Of a stretch of 64,000 bases of DNA, positions 38,155 to 47,784 are shown in pieces. Positions within the stretch are counted from its first letter, which is position 1; each line of letters opens with the position of its first letter. Origin of the DNA: Alphaproteobacteria bacterium (GTDB taxonomy: Bacteria > Pseudomonadota > Alphaproteobacteria > Rickettsiales > SXRF01). A program made the position numbers and the translations under genes. The notes under the pieces are model-generated. The model saw only the letters and a list, made by a program, of their open reading frames with translations, searched no databases and was not told the origin of the DNA. Location: positions 186,001 to 250,000 of the forward strand of contig JANYES010000019.1 in assembly GCA_025362975.1 (NCBI GenBank), read 5' to 3'.

Positions 38155-39648
38155 CTATCCTCGTGTTGCGTCCGGCGGTGCGATCAGCGGTTGTACGTCG
38201 GGCGCCGGTGCGGCTGGCGCTTCGGGCGGTTTGATATCCTGCCCGCCGAGCTTCCAGCCGCCGCCCAGTGCACGGTATAATCCCACCATTGCCTGTAAAT
38301 GCAACAGCTTTGCCTGTACCCATGCATCTTCAGCAGAGAACAGCACGCGCTGGGTGTTGAGCACCGTGGTAATGTCGATGATGCCGCCGGTGAGCTGCTG
38401 CTGGGTCAGGCGATAGGCTTCGCGCGCGGTTTTGACGGCCACTTCCTGCGCTGCTTCCTCGGCGGCCGATTGCTTAACGGCCGCGAGCGCATCCTCCACA
38501 TCCGAAAACGACGCGACCACCGCCTTGCGGTAATCCTGTAGCAGCTCATCATAACGCGCTTTCTGGAAATCAAGCTGACCGCGCAGTAAGCCGCCTTCGA
38601 AAATGGGTGCCGCCAGCGACCCGCCGAGCGACCACAGCATGCTATCGGGTTTGAACAGATTGGCCAGCTGCGTGCTGTGGTATCCGCCCGAGCCGGTGAG
38701 CGAAATACTCGGGAAGAACTGCGCGCGGGCGTTGATGATATCGGCATGCGCGCTTGCCAGCTGGGCTTCGGCGGTCTGCACGTCCGGACGGCGCTGCAAC
38801 AGCTCCGACGGCAGGCCGGAGACGATGACTGGGATTGCGATGTCTTTTAAGTTTTCCTTGGGCTGCTCGATCGACTCGGGCATTTTACCTAACAGCACCG
38901 CCTGCGCATCGAGGTCCTGTTGCAAATGTTGTTCCAGGGGCGGAATGGTTGCCTTCTGCGAGGCCACGACATTTTCCTGCTGCGCGAGATCGAGGGCGGT
39001 GGCAATACCGACCTTGTAGCGCTTGCGGATGGTAGTGAGCAACTCGTCAGCGTTTTTGGAATTGTCTTTGGCGACGTCGAGGCGTTCTTTCGTGCCTAAG
39101 ATATCGAAGTAATTGGTGGCGACGGACGATAGCGTGGTCAGCTTGACCGTCTGCTGGTCGAAGCGGCTGGCATCGGCCAGCGATTTTGCCGACTGGTAGG
39201 ATGCCCAGTTTTTGCCCCAGAAATCCAGCTCGTAGGAAGCGTTGAGCGTGGCGTTATAAGAATTGTTGACGCGCACACGGTTGTTGAAACCGTTGAGGTT
39301 GGTTGTGGTCGAGCTGCGGCCCGTGCGGGTGCGCGTGGCGTCCGCCGAGGCGTCAAGATGCGGCAGCAGCGACGAGCCGTTGACCTGCACCTGCGCGTCG
39401 GCGTGGCGCACGCGGGCCATCGCGGCTAGAAGATCGAAATTGCTGTTGTTGGCTTGCTCGACCTGCGCGCTGAGCGCGTCGGATTTGAATTGCTTCCACC
39501 ATTGTTCGTCGGGCCATGCGGCATCGGTGCTGGCCTGCGTCGTCCAACTGGCGGGGGCTTCGGTGGCGGGGTGTTCGAAATCATGCCACAGGGCGCAGCC
39601 CGATAGCGGCACCAGCAATGCGACGGTTTTTAATTTCATGTGTTTCAT
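38155..39648 (-). CDS. RND efflux outer-membrane lipoprotein, NodT/OprM family
   Basis: The 497-residue protein starts with a lipoprotein signal (ALLVPLSGC, lipobox LSGC) followed by the typical W/P-rich segment (WPDEQWWKQF). It carries the two outer-membrane efflux (TolC-fold) repeats, with YELDFWGKNW, RYKVGIATALDLAQQENVVASQKA, LLQRRPDVQTAEAQLASAHADIINARAQFFPSISLTGSGG and the closing MVGLYRALGGGW. It forms the trimeric outer-membrane exit duct. The ATG overlaps the stop of the permease gene (ATGA). A Pro/Ala-rich tail of about 30 residues follows the domain. Confidence 0.92.
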   Translation of the reverse strand: MKHMKLKTVALLVPLSGCALWHDFEHPATEAPASWTTQASTDAAWPDEQWWKQFKSDALSAQVEQANNSNFDLLAAMARVRHADAQVQVNGSSLLPHLDASADATRTRTGRSSTTTNLNGFNNRVRVNNSYNATLNASYELDFWGKNWASYQSAKSLADASRFDQQTVKLTTLSSVATNYFDILGTKERLDVAKDNSKNADELLTTIRKRYKVGIATALDLAQQENVVASQKATIPPLEQHLQQDLDAQAVLLGKMPESIEQPKENLKDIAIPVIVSGLPSELLQRRPDVQTAEAQLASAHADIINARAQFFPSISLTGSGGYHSTQLANLFKPDSMLWSLGGSLAAPIFEGGLLRGQLDFQKARYDELLQDYRKAVVASFSDVEDALAAVKQSAAEEAAQEVAVKTAREAYRLTQQQLTGGIIDITTVLNTQRVLFSAEDAWVQAKLLHLQAMVGLYRALGGGWKLGGQDIKPPEAPAAPAPDVQPLIAPPDATRG

Positions 39649-42600
39649 GACTTTCCTGTACCTCCTGTTACGCCGGAGATTCCGCCGACCAGCGCGACCA
39701 CTGCCTTAGACAGATAGATGCATACCATCACGATAAGCACAACCCCTACAATAATCCCCACGATCATGGCGATGATCGCCAGCGTTTTTTTCCACCAGAC
39801 CAGCTTGGCCAGCTTTTGCTTGCAGTCTTCCAGCGCGAGGTAGATCACGGGCGTGGTAAACAGCGTCAACATCTGCGACACGACCAGCCCGCCGATAATA
39901 GAAACACCTAAGGGACGGCGCAACTCCGAACCGTGGCCATGCCCGAGCACCAGCGGCAGCGCGCCTAAGAGCGCGGCAAGCGTGGTCATCATGATCGGGC
40001 GGAAGCGTTTCTGGCAGGCCAGCGCAATGGCGTCCGACGGGGAGAGCTTGTCGCGGCGCTCGACTTCGATGGCGAAATCGACGAGGATGATGCCGTTTTT
40101 CTTGACGATGCCCATGAGCAGAATTACGCCGATAACACTGATAATCGAGAGATCAAGCCCCGCGATGCGCAGCGCGATCAGCGCGCCGATACCCGCTGAC
40201 GGCAGGGTGGAGATGATGGTGAGCGGATGCAGCAGGCTTTCATAGAGCACGCCGAGAACGATGTAGATGGACAGGAACGCCGCCCCGATCAGCATCGGCT
40301 CGCTGCTGAAGGAATCGGCGAACGCCTTGGCGTTGCCCGCGAAACCGCCATGAACGGTCGGCGGCATGCCGATTTCATCGGCGATGCTGTTGAAGCGGTC
40401 CGTTGCGTCACCCAGCGATGCACCCGGCGGTAGGTTGAACGACAGCGTCGAGGCCGGGAACTGGCCCTGATGCATCACCGAAACCGGCGCGATACCCGGC
40501 TCGAAACGCGCGATGCTGCTTAAGCGCACCTGCTTACCATCGGAAGATTTAATGTAAAGCGCTTCGAGCGAAGTGGGGCTTTCGAGGTATGGCGCGGCGA
40601 GTTCCATCACCACGTGGTACTGATTGCGGATGCCGTAAATCACCGAGACCTGCCGCTGCGCGAAGGCATCCTGAAGCGAGTTGTCGATGGATTGCATGTC
40701 GACGTTTAGGCGCGAGGCCATGTCGCGGTCGACGACGACATTTTGCTGCTGGCCTACGGCGTCCTGATCGCTCGACACGTCGGTGATGCCGGGCTGGAGT
40801 TTGAGGCGCTCGATGAGCTTGGGCGTCCAGATGCGCAGCTCGTCAAGCGACTCATCGGAGAGTGCATACTGGAACGCGCCCTTGCTGGAGCGGCCGCCGA
40901 CACGGATGTCCTGCGCGGCTTGCAGGAATACGTTGATGCCTTCGATTCTGGCAAGTTTCGGACGCAGGCGATTGACCACCTCTTCGGCGCTGAGTTTCCG
41001 CTCGGCGAGGGGCTTGAGGCTGATGAACATTCGGCCCTGATTCGGGCTGAATGAGCCGCCGCCGGAGCCTACGGAAGACGCGATGTTGTCGATGGCGGGG
41101 TCTTCGAGCACGATTTTATTGGCGAGTTGTTGCTTTTCCGCCATCGCTTTGAACGACACGTCTATGCGCGCTTCGGTGGTGCCCATGATCATGCCGGTAT
41201 CCTGCGAGGGGATGAAACCCTTAGGCGCCCAGTAATACATCATCACCGTGATGACGATGGTGGCGACCATAACGAACAGCATGAAACGTTCGCGCGCGAG
41301 CGCCCAGCCGAGGCCTTTTTCGTACCAGTGCTGCATGGCGTCGAACATGCGCTCGCCCATGTGGGGCTTGTCGGAACGCGCGTGGCCGTGGCTGCGGCGC
41401 CAGAGCATGAGGCAGCAATAAAGGGTCGGCGTCACGGTCAGGGAAATGACCAGCGATACGGCGACCGCTACCGATAGTGTCACCGAAAATTCGCGGAACA
41501 ATCGCCCGACGACACCGCCCATAAACAACAGCGGCACGAACACGGCGATCAGCGAAACGCTGATGGAAATCACTGTGAAGGCGATTTCGCTCGCACCTTT
41601 GATGGAGGCGACGAGCGGCGAATCGCCATCTTCAACATGGCGGGTGATGTTTTCAATCATTACGATGGCGTCATCCACCACGAAGCCCACGGAAACGGTA
41701 AGCGCCATCAACGAGATATTATCGAGGCTATAGCCCAGCAGCCACATCGCCGCAAATGTCCCCGCGAGCGATAGCGGCACGGTGACGCAGGCGGCAAGTG
41801 TAGGCGTCACGCGCCCGAGCGCGAACAGCACGACGAGGACGACGAGGATGACCGAAATCAGCAGCGCTTTTTCCACATCATGAACGCTGGCGCGGATGGT
41901 AAGCGTGCGGTCGGCGAGAACCGAGACATGGGTGTTGGCGGGCATCCACGATTCGAGCTGCGGCAGGATGGCGGTGATGCGGTCGACGGTGTCGATCACG
42001 TTGGCGTCGGCTTGTTTTCGAATGATGATGATGACCGATTTGCCGGTGTTGTACCAGCCGGCCTGATGGCTGTTTTCGGTCGAGTCTTTGACGCTCGCGA
42101 TATCGGACAAATGCAAAATGGTGCCATTATCGGTGTGCAGGATGAGTGAGGCATATTGCGAGGCTTTGCTCAACTGGTCGTTCGTGTCGATAACAATGCC
42201 CTGTTTCGCACTCTGCAGCGAACCTTTGGGCGCGTTGGCGTTGGCGCTCGAAAGCATGGCGCGCACATCTTCGAGGCCGAGGCCGGTGGAGGCGAGTGCC
42301 TGCGGGTCAACCTGCACGCGCACGGCGGGTTTGTCGGCACCACTGACGGTGACGTCGGCAACGCCTTCGATCTGCGAAATACGCTGCGATAAAATTTGAT
42401 CGCTGGCATCGTAGAGCGTACTTAAGGGGAGCGAATCGGAGGTGACGGCGAGGATAAGAATCGGCGCATCGGACGGGCTGGCTTTGCGGTAGGTCGGCGG
42501 GGTCGGAAGATCGACGGGCAGGTCGTTGCCGGATGAGCTGATTGCAGCCTGCACGTCGCGTGCAGCACCATCGATATCGCGATCGAGGGAGAACTGGATG

Positions 42601-42875
42601 GTGATGCTGGTGGTGCCTTGCGAGCTGACCGACGTCAACTCGTCCACACCGGCGATTTCGCCTAGGCGGCGTTCGAGCGGGGCGGCGACGGTGGCGGCCA
42701 TCGTCGTTGGATCGGCGCCGGGGAGCCTGGCCTGCACGTTGATGGTGGGGAAATCGACGCGCGGCAGGGGCGCTACCGGCAGCAGCATGAAGGCGACAAC
42801 GCCGATTAAAAAAATACCTACCGCTAAAAGAAATGTTCCAACCGGCCTGCGGATAAAAAATTCCGTAAAACTCAT
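39645..42875 (-). CDS. mdtC: RND multidrug transporter permease, MdtC-like
   Basis: The 1076-residue inner-membrane protein has the RND layout: an N-terminal span (FFIRRPVGTFLLAVGIFLIGVVAFMLLPVAPLPRVDFPTI), two large periplasmic loops and 12 membrane segments. The proton-relay segment (FVVDDAIVMIENI) and the ILLMGIVKKNGIILVDFAIE segment are present. Compared with MdtC it has a C-terminal extension of about 45 residues ending in a further hydrophobic segment (IIAMIVGIIVGVVLIVMVCIYL). It is expected to pair with the MdtB-like subunit encoded just upstream, whose stop overlaps this start by four bases. Confidence 0.9.
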   Translation of the reverse strand: MSFTEFFIRRPVGTFLLAVGIFLIGVVAFMLLPVAPLPRVDFPTINVQARLPGADPTTMAATVAAPLERRLGEIAGVDELTSVSSQGTTSITIQFSLDRDIDGAARDVQAAISSSGNDLPVDLPTPPTYRKASPSDAPILILAVTSDSLPLSTLYDASDQILSQRISQIEGVADVTVSGADKPAVRVQVDPQALASTGLGLEDVRAMLSSANANAPKGSLQSAKQGIVIDTNDQLSKASQYASLILHTDNGTILHLSDIASVKDSTENSHQAGWYNTGKSVIIIIRKQADANVIDTVDRITAILPQLESWMPANTHVSVLADRTLTIRASVHDVEKALLISVILVVLVVLFALGRVTPTLAACVTVPLSLAGTFAAMWLLGYSLDNISLMALTVSVGFVVDDAIVMIENITRHVEDGDSPLVASIKGASEIAFTVISISVSLIAVFVPLLFMGGVVGRLFREFSVTLSVAVAVSLVISLTVTPTLYCCLMLWRRSHGHARSDKPHMGERMFDAMQHWYEKGLGWALARERFMLFVMVATIVITVMMYYWAPKGFIPSQDTGMIMGTTEARIDVSFKAMAEKQQLANKIVLEDPAIDNIASSVGSGGGSFSPNQGRMFISLKPLAERKLSAEEVVNRLRPKLARIEGINVFLQAAQDIRVGGRSSKGAFQYALSDESLDELRIWTPKLIERLKLQPGITDVSSDQDAVGQQQNVVVDRDMASRLNVDMQSIDNSLQDAFAQRQVSVIYGIRNQYHVVMELAAPYLESPTSLEALYIKSSDGKQVRLSSIARFEPGIAPVSVMHQGQFPASTLSFNLPPGASLGDATDRFNSIADEIGMPPTVHGGFAGNAKAFADSFSSEPMLIGAAFLSIYIVLGVLYESLLHPLTIISTLPSAGIGALIALRIAGLDLSIISVIGVILLMGIVKKNGIILVDFAIEVERRDKLSPSDAIALACQKRFRPIMMTTLAALLGALPLVLGHGHGSELRRPLGVSIIGGLVVSQMLTLFTTPVIYLALEDCKQKLAKLVWWKKTLAIIAMIVGIIVGVVLIVMVCIYLSKAVVALVGGISGVTGGTGKS

Positions 42876-45800
42876 CCCGCCTGCTCCTGCGGTCTGGCCG
42901 TGGTGAGGCGGGCTTTGACGCGCTCCATCGCCAGATAAATGACCGGCGTCGTGTAGAGCGTAAGCAGTTGCGACACCAGCAGGCCGCCGACAATGGCGAT
43001 GCCGAGCGGACGGCGCAGTTCCGCGCCCATGCCTTGGTCAAAGGCAAGCGGGAGGGCACCGAGCAGGGCGGCCATCGTGGTCATCATGATGGGGCGGAAG
43101 CGTAAGGAACATGCCTTGAAAATCGAATCGCGCGGTGACATGCCTTCTTCGCGCTCGGCTTGCAGCGCGAAATCAATCATCATGATCGCGTTCTTTTTGA
43201 CGATGCCCATTAACAATAAAATACCTACCAGCGCCACCAGCGATAAATCATTGCCGGTGAGTATGAGCGCGAGCAACGCGCCGACACCCGCGGATGGCAG
43301 GGTGGAGATGATGGTGATGGGATGAATGGTGCTTTCGTAGAGCACGCCAAGCACGATATAAATGACGATCACGGCAGCAGCTATCAGCAGCGGTTCGCTT
43401 TCCAGCGACAGGCGGAACTCTGCGGCGTCTCCGCTGTAACTTCCAACGATAGTATTAGGCAGGCCAAGATCGCTTTGCGCCTTGTCGATGGCGTCGATGG
43501 CGCTGCCTAGGCTCTCGCCCACGGGCAGGTTGAAACTGAGTGTGACCTGCGGGAACTGCCCCTGGTGCGAGACGATGAGCGGTGCCGGGCCAATATTGAT
43601 TTTGGCGAAAGCGCCGATCTGCACCAGCGAATTATTGGCCGAGCGCACGTAGAGATTGGCCAGCGACGCGGGGTCGATCTGGTATTGCGGGGCGACTTCC
43701 ATGATGACGTGATACTGGTTCACCTGTGAATAGACTGTGGAAATCTGGCGCTGGCCGAAGGCGTCGTAGAGCGTGTCGTCTAGCGCTTGCGCGCTGATGC
43801 CGAGGCGGTAGGCCTGATCGCGGTCAACCTGAATGTCGGCTTTGAGGCCGCCGTCTTCCTGATCGGTGGCGACGTCGGTCAGGATTTTGAGGGACTTCAT
43901 TTTAGTGAGTAGTTTGGCGGACCATTCGGACAGCTCGTCGGCGTCGAGATCGGTGAGTGTATACTGGTATTGCGTGCGGCTGATGCGCGTGCCGATCTGG
44001 ATGTCCTGGGCGAGCTGCATGTGCACGGACATGCCGGGAATCTGGTCGAGCCTGGCCATCAGGCGCTTAACGATGGCCAGCGCCGAGGCGCGGTGTTTCG
44101 AGGGTTTTAGCACGATGGTGATATGGCCGCTATTGGGCGTGGTGTTGATGGTGCCGACGCCGAGGAATGATGCGACGTTTTCCACATCCGGGTCGTCATG
44201 GATGATTTCGGCGACTTGGGTTTGCAGGTGCGACATTTGCGTGAAGGACACAGTTTCGGAGGCGTCGGTGGTGGCGATGATCTGACCTGTATCTTCTTGC
44301 GGAAGGAAGCCCTTGGGGGCGACGATGTACAGGAAAATCGTGGCCACGAGCGTGGCGAGCGCCACCCACAGAGTGAGCGTCTGGCGGCCCAACACCCATT
44401 CGAGCGTGCTTTCGTATTTTCGGCGGGCGCGGTTGAAATACGTGTCGGCGTCGTGGTCTTCTTCGGGAAGTTCTTCGCGTTTGAGCATGTGGCCGCACAT
44501 CATGGGCGTGAGCGTGAGCGAGACGACCATCGACACTATGACGGAGATGGTGAGGGTGAGTGCGAATTCGCGGAACAAACGGCCGACGATGCCCGACATG
44601 AATAGCAGCGGGATGAACACGGCGAGCAACGATACCGTAAGCGAAATGACCGTGAAGCCGATTTCCTTGGAGCCTTTATAAGCGGCCTCCATCGGCGAGG
44701 CGCCTTCTTCCATTTTTCGCACGATGTTTTCGATCATCACGATGGCGTCGTCGACCACGAAACCGGAGGAAATGGTAAGTGCCATCAGCGATAGATTGTC
44801 GAGGCTGAAACCGCACAGCTGCATGACGCCGCACGTGCCGATCAGCGATAGGGGCAGCGACACGCCGGGAATAATCGTCGAGCGCGCCGAGCGCAGGAAC
44901 ATGTAGATCACGGCGATCACGAGCACGATGGTGAGCACCAGCGTGAATTTCACGTCGGCGACGGAGGCGCGGATGGTTTCGGTGCGGTCGGCGAGAATCT
45001 CGACTTTGATGCCGGCGGGGATGGAGGTTTTAAGTTGCAACAGGGCTGCTTTCACGCGGTCGGCGGTGGCCACAATATTGGCGCCGGGCTGTTTCTGGAT
45101 GTCGACGATCACCGCCGGATGGCCATTGACCCATCCGCCGACGCGCAGGTTTTCCACGCTTTCGACGATTTCGGCTACATCGCGCATACGCACGATGGCG
45201 CCGTTGTGCGTGGCGAGAATGATGTTGCGGTAGGTTTCGACATTGTCGATCTGGTCGTTGACGTCGAGCGTGAAGGCTTGCACCGGGCCGTCGAAACTGC
45301 CTTTGGGCAGGTTGACGTTGGCTTTGGCCAGCACGCTGCGCACATCTTCGGGGCTTAGATTATAAGAGGCCAGACGGGCGGGGTCGATCTGGATGCGATA
45401 CGCCGGGCGCTGCCCGCCTTCGGTGAGCACGCGCCCGACACCGCTTACCTGCGACAGTTTTTGCGCCAGCAACGTGTCGGCGATGTCGTTGACGGTGGTC
45501 ATGGGCAGCGTGTCGGAGGAAAGCGCAAGCGTGACGATCGGCGGGTCGGCGGGGTTGACTTTTGAGTAGGTCGGCGGATAGGGAAGGTTCGCGGGCAGTA
45601 CGCCTTTGGCGGCGTTGATGGCGGCCTGCACGTCCTGCGAAGCGACGTCGATATTCTTGGATAAATCGAATTGCAGCGTGATGGCGCTTAAACCTTCAGA
45701 ACTGCTTGAGAGCATTGAAGTGAGGCCAGCGGTCAAGCCAAACTGGCGTTCAAGCGGGGCGGTGACAAGCGAAGCCATCGTTTCAGCCGATGCGCCGGGG

Positions 45801-45952
45801 AGTTGAGTGGTGACCTGAATGGTCGGAAAATCGACTTGCGGCAGGGCGGCGACGGGCAGGTTTTTATACCCCAGAATACCCGTCAGCATAAGCGCGATGG
45901 CCAGCAGCCATGTGGCGACGGGACGCGCAATGAACGGTGCCGAAACGTTCAT
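42872..45952 (-). CDS. mdtB: RND multidrug transporter permease, MdtB-like
   Basis: The 1026-residue protein is the second RND permease: N-terminus FIARPVATWLLAIALMLTGILGYKNLPVAALPQVDFPTI, then the FVVDDAIVMIENIVRKMEEG and LLLMGIVKKNAIMMIDFALQAE segments with the conserved acidic and lysine residues of the proton relay. Length and absence of frameshifts indicate a working pump. Two adjacent, different permeases behind one adaptor is the arrangement of MdtABC, which forms heterotrimers. Drug specificity cannot be read from the sequence. It begins six bases after the adaptor gene. Confidence 0.9.
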   Translation of the reverse strand: MNVSAPFIARPVATWLLAIALMLTGILGYKNLPVAALPQVDFPTIQVTTQLPGASAETMASLVTAPLERQFGLTAGLTSMLSSSSEGLSAITLQFDLSKNIDVASQDVQAAINAAKGVLPANLPYPPTYSKVNPADPPIVTLALSSDTLPMTTVNDIADTLLAQKLSQVSGVGRVLTEGGQRPAYRIQIDPARLASYNLSPEDVRSVLAKANVNLPKGSFDGPVQAFTLDVNDQIDNVETYRNIILATHNGAIVRMRDVAEIVESVENLRVGGWVNGHPAVIVDIQKQPGANIVATADRVKAALLQLKTSIPAGIKVEILADRTETIRASVADVKFTLVLTIVLVIAVIYMFLRSARSTIIPGVSLPLSLIGTCGVMQLCGFSLDNLSLMALTISSGFVVDDAIVMIENIVRKMEEGASPMEAAYKGSKEIGFTVISLTVSLLAVFIPLLFMSGIVGRLFREFALTLTISVIVSMVVSLTLTPMMCGHMLKREELPEEDHDADTYFNRARRKYESTLEWVLGRQTLTLWVALATLVATIFLYIVAPKGFLPQEDTGQIIATTDASETVSFTQMSHLQTQVAEIIHDDPDVENVASFLGVGTINTTPNSGHITIVLKPSKHRASALAIVKRLMARLDQIPGMSVHMQLAQDIQIGTRISRTQYQYTLTDLDADELSEWSAKLLTKMKSLKILTDVATDQEDGGLKADIQVDRDQAYRLGISAQALDDTLYDAFGQRQISTVYSQVNQYHVIMEVAPQYQIDPASLANLYVRSANNSLVQIGAFAKINIGPAPLIVSHQGQFPQVTLSFNLPVGESLGSAIDAIDKAQSDLGLPNTIVGSYSGDAAEFRLSLESEPLLIAAAVIVIYIVLGVLYESTIHPITIISTLPSAGVGALLALILTGNDLSLVALVGILLLMGIVKKNAIMMIDFALQAEREEGMSPRDSIFKACSLRFRPIMMTTMAALLGALPLAFDQGMGAELRRPLGIAIVGGLLVSQLLTLYTTPVIYLAMERVKARLTTARPQEQAG

Positions 45953-45958
45953 TGGAGG

Positions 45959-47212
45959 CTATCCTTCTTTCTTGTGGTGATGTTTCTTTTTATCCTCCCC
46001 ATCCGTTTTTTTCTCTTCATCCGCATCGCCGCTTTTCTTATCGGCGGATTCGTCTTTTTTATCGTCCGGCAGCGAGACTTTGCTGCCATCGAGGAGCTTC
46101 GCCATACCGTCAGTGACGACCTGTTCGCCGTCGGTGACGCCGTCGGTGATGACCGCGTCCTGATCTTGCGTCATCGACACGGTGACGGGGCGCATGACAA
46201 CCGTGCTGTCGTCTGGCTTATAGATGAAGACATAAGAATTTTTCGGGCCGCGCTGCACGGCTGGCAAAGGAATCACCAACGCGTTGGAAAGCGTGGTGAC
46301 CATCAGGCGCACATTGGTGAATCCGCCAGGCCACAGCGCGCGGCTGGCGTTTGGGAAGGAAGATTTAAGCTTAATCGTGCCAGTGTTCTGGTCAATCTGG
46401 TTGTCGACCAGTTGCAGCGCGCCGGTGTCGACCGTTTTACCGCTGGCGTCGAGCGCGAAGGTGGTCAGCGTTTTACCGACGTTTAGCTGTTCGTTGATGA
46501 CGGCCAGATTCTGCTGCGGCAGGCTGAAGATGATATTGACCGGCTGCAACTGTGTCAGCACCACCAGCCCGTTGACGTCACCCGGATGCACGATGTTGCC
46601 GACGTCGACCTGGCGGATGCCGGTGCGCGCGTCCATCGGGGCGACGATGGTCGTGTAGCTGAGCAGGGTTTTGGCGTTATCGACTGCGGCCTGATCGCCC
46701 GCGACAGTGGCTTCAAGCTGATGCACGGTCGAGGCCTGCGTATCGCGGGTCTGGCCGGAGACGCTCTTGCCAAGCTCCTGATAACGTTTCAAGTCGCGGC
46801 GCGCATTGTCGAGCAGCGCGGCATCTTTAGCTTTATTGGCAACTGCCTGATCGTATTGAGCCTGATAAGTACGCGGGTCGATTTTGACCAGCACGTCGCC
46901 AACTTTCACATCCTGTCCTTCTTTGAACAGCACAGCGTCGAGCCGCCCGTCGACCTGCGAATGCAGCGTGACGGTATTGTTCGCCTGCACGGTGCCAAGC
47001 CCATTGAGATAGACCGCAATGTCCTTGCGCACCACGGACGCTACCGTGACGGGGATGTCGGATTTTTTATGGTCCTTGCCGCTGCCGCCGCTGAAGAACA
47101 TCCAGTACACAATGCCGATCACCGCGAGGCCGATCAACACCGGTTTCCATTGTACGCGCGCACGCGTGCGGCGAACGAAGTTGGAATTGAAACCTTTCTT
47201 AAATGGCTGCAT
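45959..47212 (-). CDS. mdtA: RND efflux periplasmic adaptor, MdtA-like
   Basis: The 417-residue membrane-fusion protein has one N-terminal membrane span (WKPVLIGLAVIGIVYWMFF), a lipoyl/barrel-sandwich domain (VYLNGLGTVQANNTVTLHSQVDGRL, then GQDVKVGDVLVKIDPRTY), a hairpin coiled coil and the beta-barrel domain (PWDARTGI-type motif seen as APMDARTGIRQVDVGNIV). The C-terminal 40 residues are an unusual Lys/Asp/Glu/His-rich tail (DKKKHHHKKEG) that could bind metal. It is the first gene of the four-component efflux operon. No regulator gene is adjacent. Confidence 0.9.
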   Translation of the reverse strand: MQPFKKGFNSNFVRRTRARVQWKPVLIGLAVIGIVYWMFFSGGSGKDHKKSDIPVTVASVVRKDIAVYLNGLGTVQANNTVTLHSQVDGRLDAVLFKEGQDVKVGDVLVKIDPRTYQAQYDQAVANKAKDAALLDNARRDLKRYQELGKSVSGQTRDTQASTVHQLEATVAGDQAAVDNAKTLLSYTTIVAPMDARTGIRQVDVGNIVHPGDVNGLVVLTQLQPVNIIFSLPQQNLAVINEQLNVGKTLTTFALDASGKTVDTGALQLVDNQIDQNTGTIKLKSSFPNASRALWPGGFTNVRLMVTTLSNALVIPLPAVQRGPKNSYVFIYKPDDSTVVMRPVTVSMTQDQDAVITDGVTDGEQVVTDGMAKLLDGSKVSLPDDKKDESADKKSGDADEEKKTDGEDKKKHHHKKEG

Positions 47213-47446
47213 GCGGGATTTTTTCCGTGAAAATCGTGGCCGAATTGAGCAGAATTATAGCGGGCTCGCCAGCTTGAGCAATAACTATACCACTAATGGT
47301 GTGTCGTCCGACCGGGAATCAGCGATGAGTGAAACGCACGCCGCATATTTTTCCCATACGGTCTTAATTGTTATATGCAAGAGGCGAAAAAACCTACGCC
47401 AGCTACCGCAAGATATTTTTTTGATACCCCCTGCCAACAATAGATA

Positions 47447-47483
47447 TTGACTTAATTTGCGACGACTATACTATATGTAGTGT
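47447..47483 (+). promoter_or_regulatory. Promoter with a candidate NrdR box upstream of nrdA
   Basis: TTGACT at 47447 is followed by AT-rich -10-like sequence at about 47467-47475. ATACTATATGTAGTGT (47468-47483) agrees with the NrdR-box pattern ACACTATATATAGTGT at 14 of 16 positions and would overlap the -10 region. A weaker second half-match lies about 33 bp upstream, near 47435-47450. NrdR represses ribonucleotide reductase genes in most bacteria. Confidence 0.5.
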
Positions 47484-47487
47484 TCTT

Positions 47488-47697
47488 ACGGTGCATCACA
47501 GGCCAATCCTGACTATGCTTAAAAGGGCACCCGGTGCGATCATATTCAAGCCGGTACTGCCCCCGCAATTGTAAGCGGCGAGTCGTTTTCTATTCACCCC
47601 CGGTCATTCCGGGAAGGTTGAAAACGGCGCTTAAAGCCTCGAGTCTGGAAACCTGCCGCGCAAGGACATATGGCAATCACCGGGCAGGATGCACCGT
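47488..47697 (+). ncRNA. Cobalamin (B12) riboswitch controlling nrdAB
   Basis: The conserved core is plain: CCCCGCAATTGTAAGCGG at 47561-47578, the preceding AAAAGGGCACCCGGTGC, GGGAAGG at 47611 and the AACCTGCC element at 47649-47656. The closing helix P1 is a perfect 10-bp pairing of ACGGTGCATC (47488-47497) with GATGCACCGT (47688-47697). Just downstream, GTTTGCG (47704) can pair with CGCAAAC (47719), perhaps the expression platform, before the nrdA ribosome site. Cobalamin riboswitches are normally OFF switches. Confidence 0.95.
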
Positions 47698-47784
47698 TGA
47701 AGCGTTTGCGTTTTTTTGCGCAAACCCTTTCGCTTGTTTCTCTCCCGAATTTAGAACAGAATAAAAAAAATAGTAGGGGAAGAT

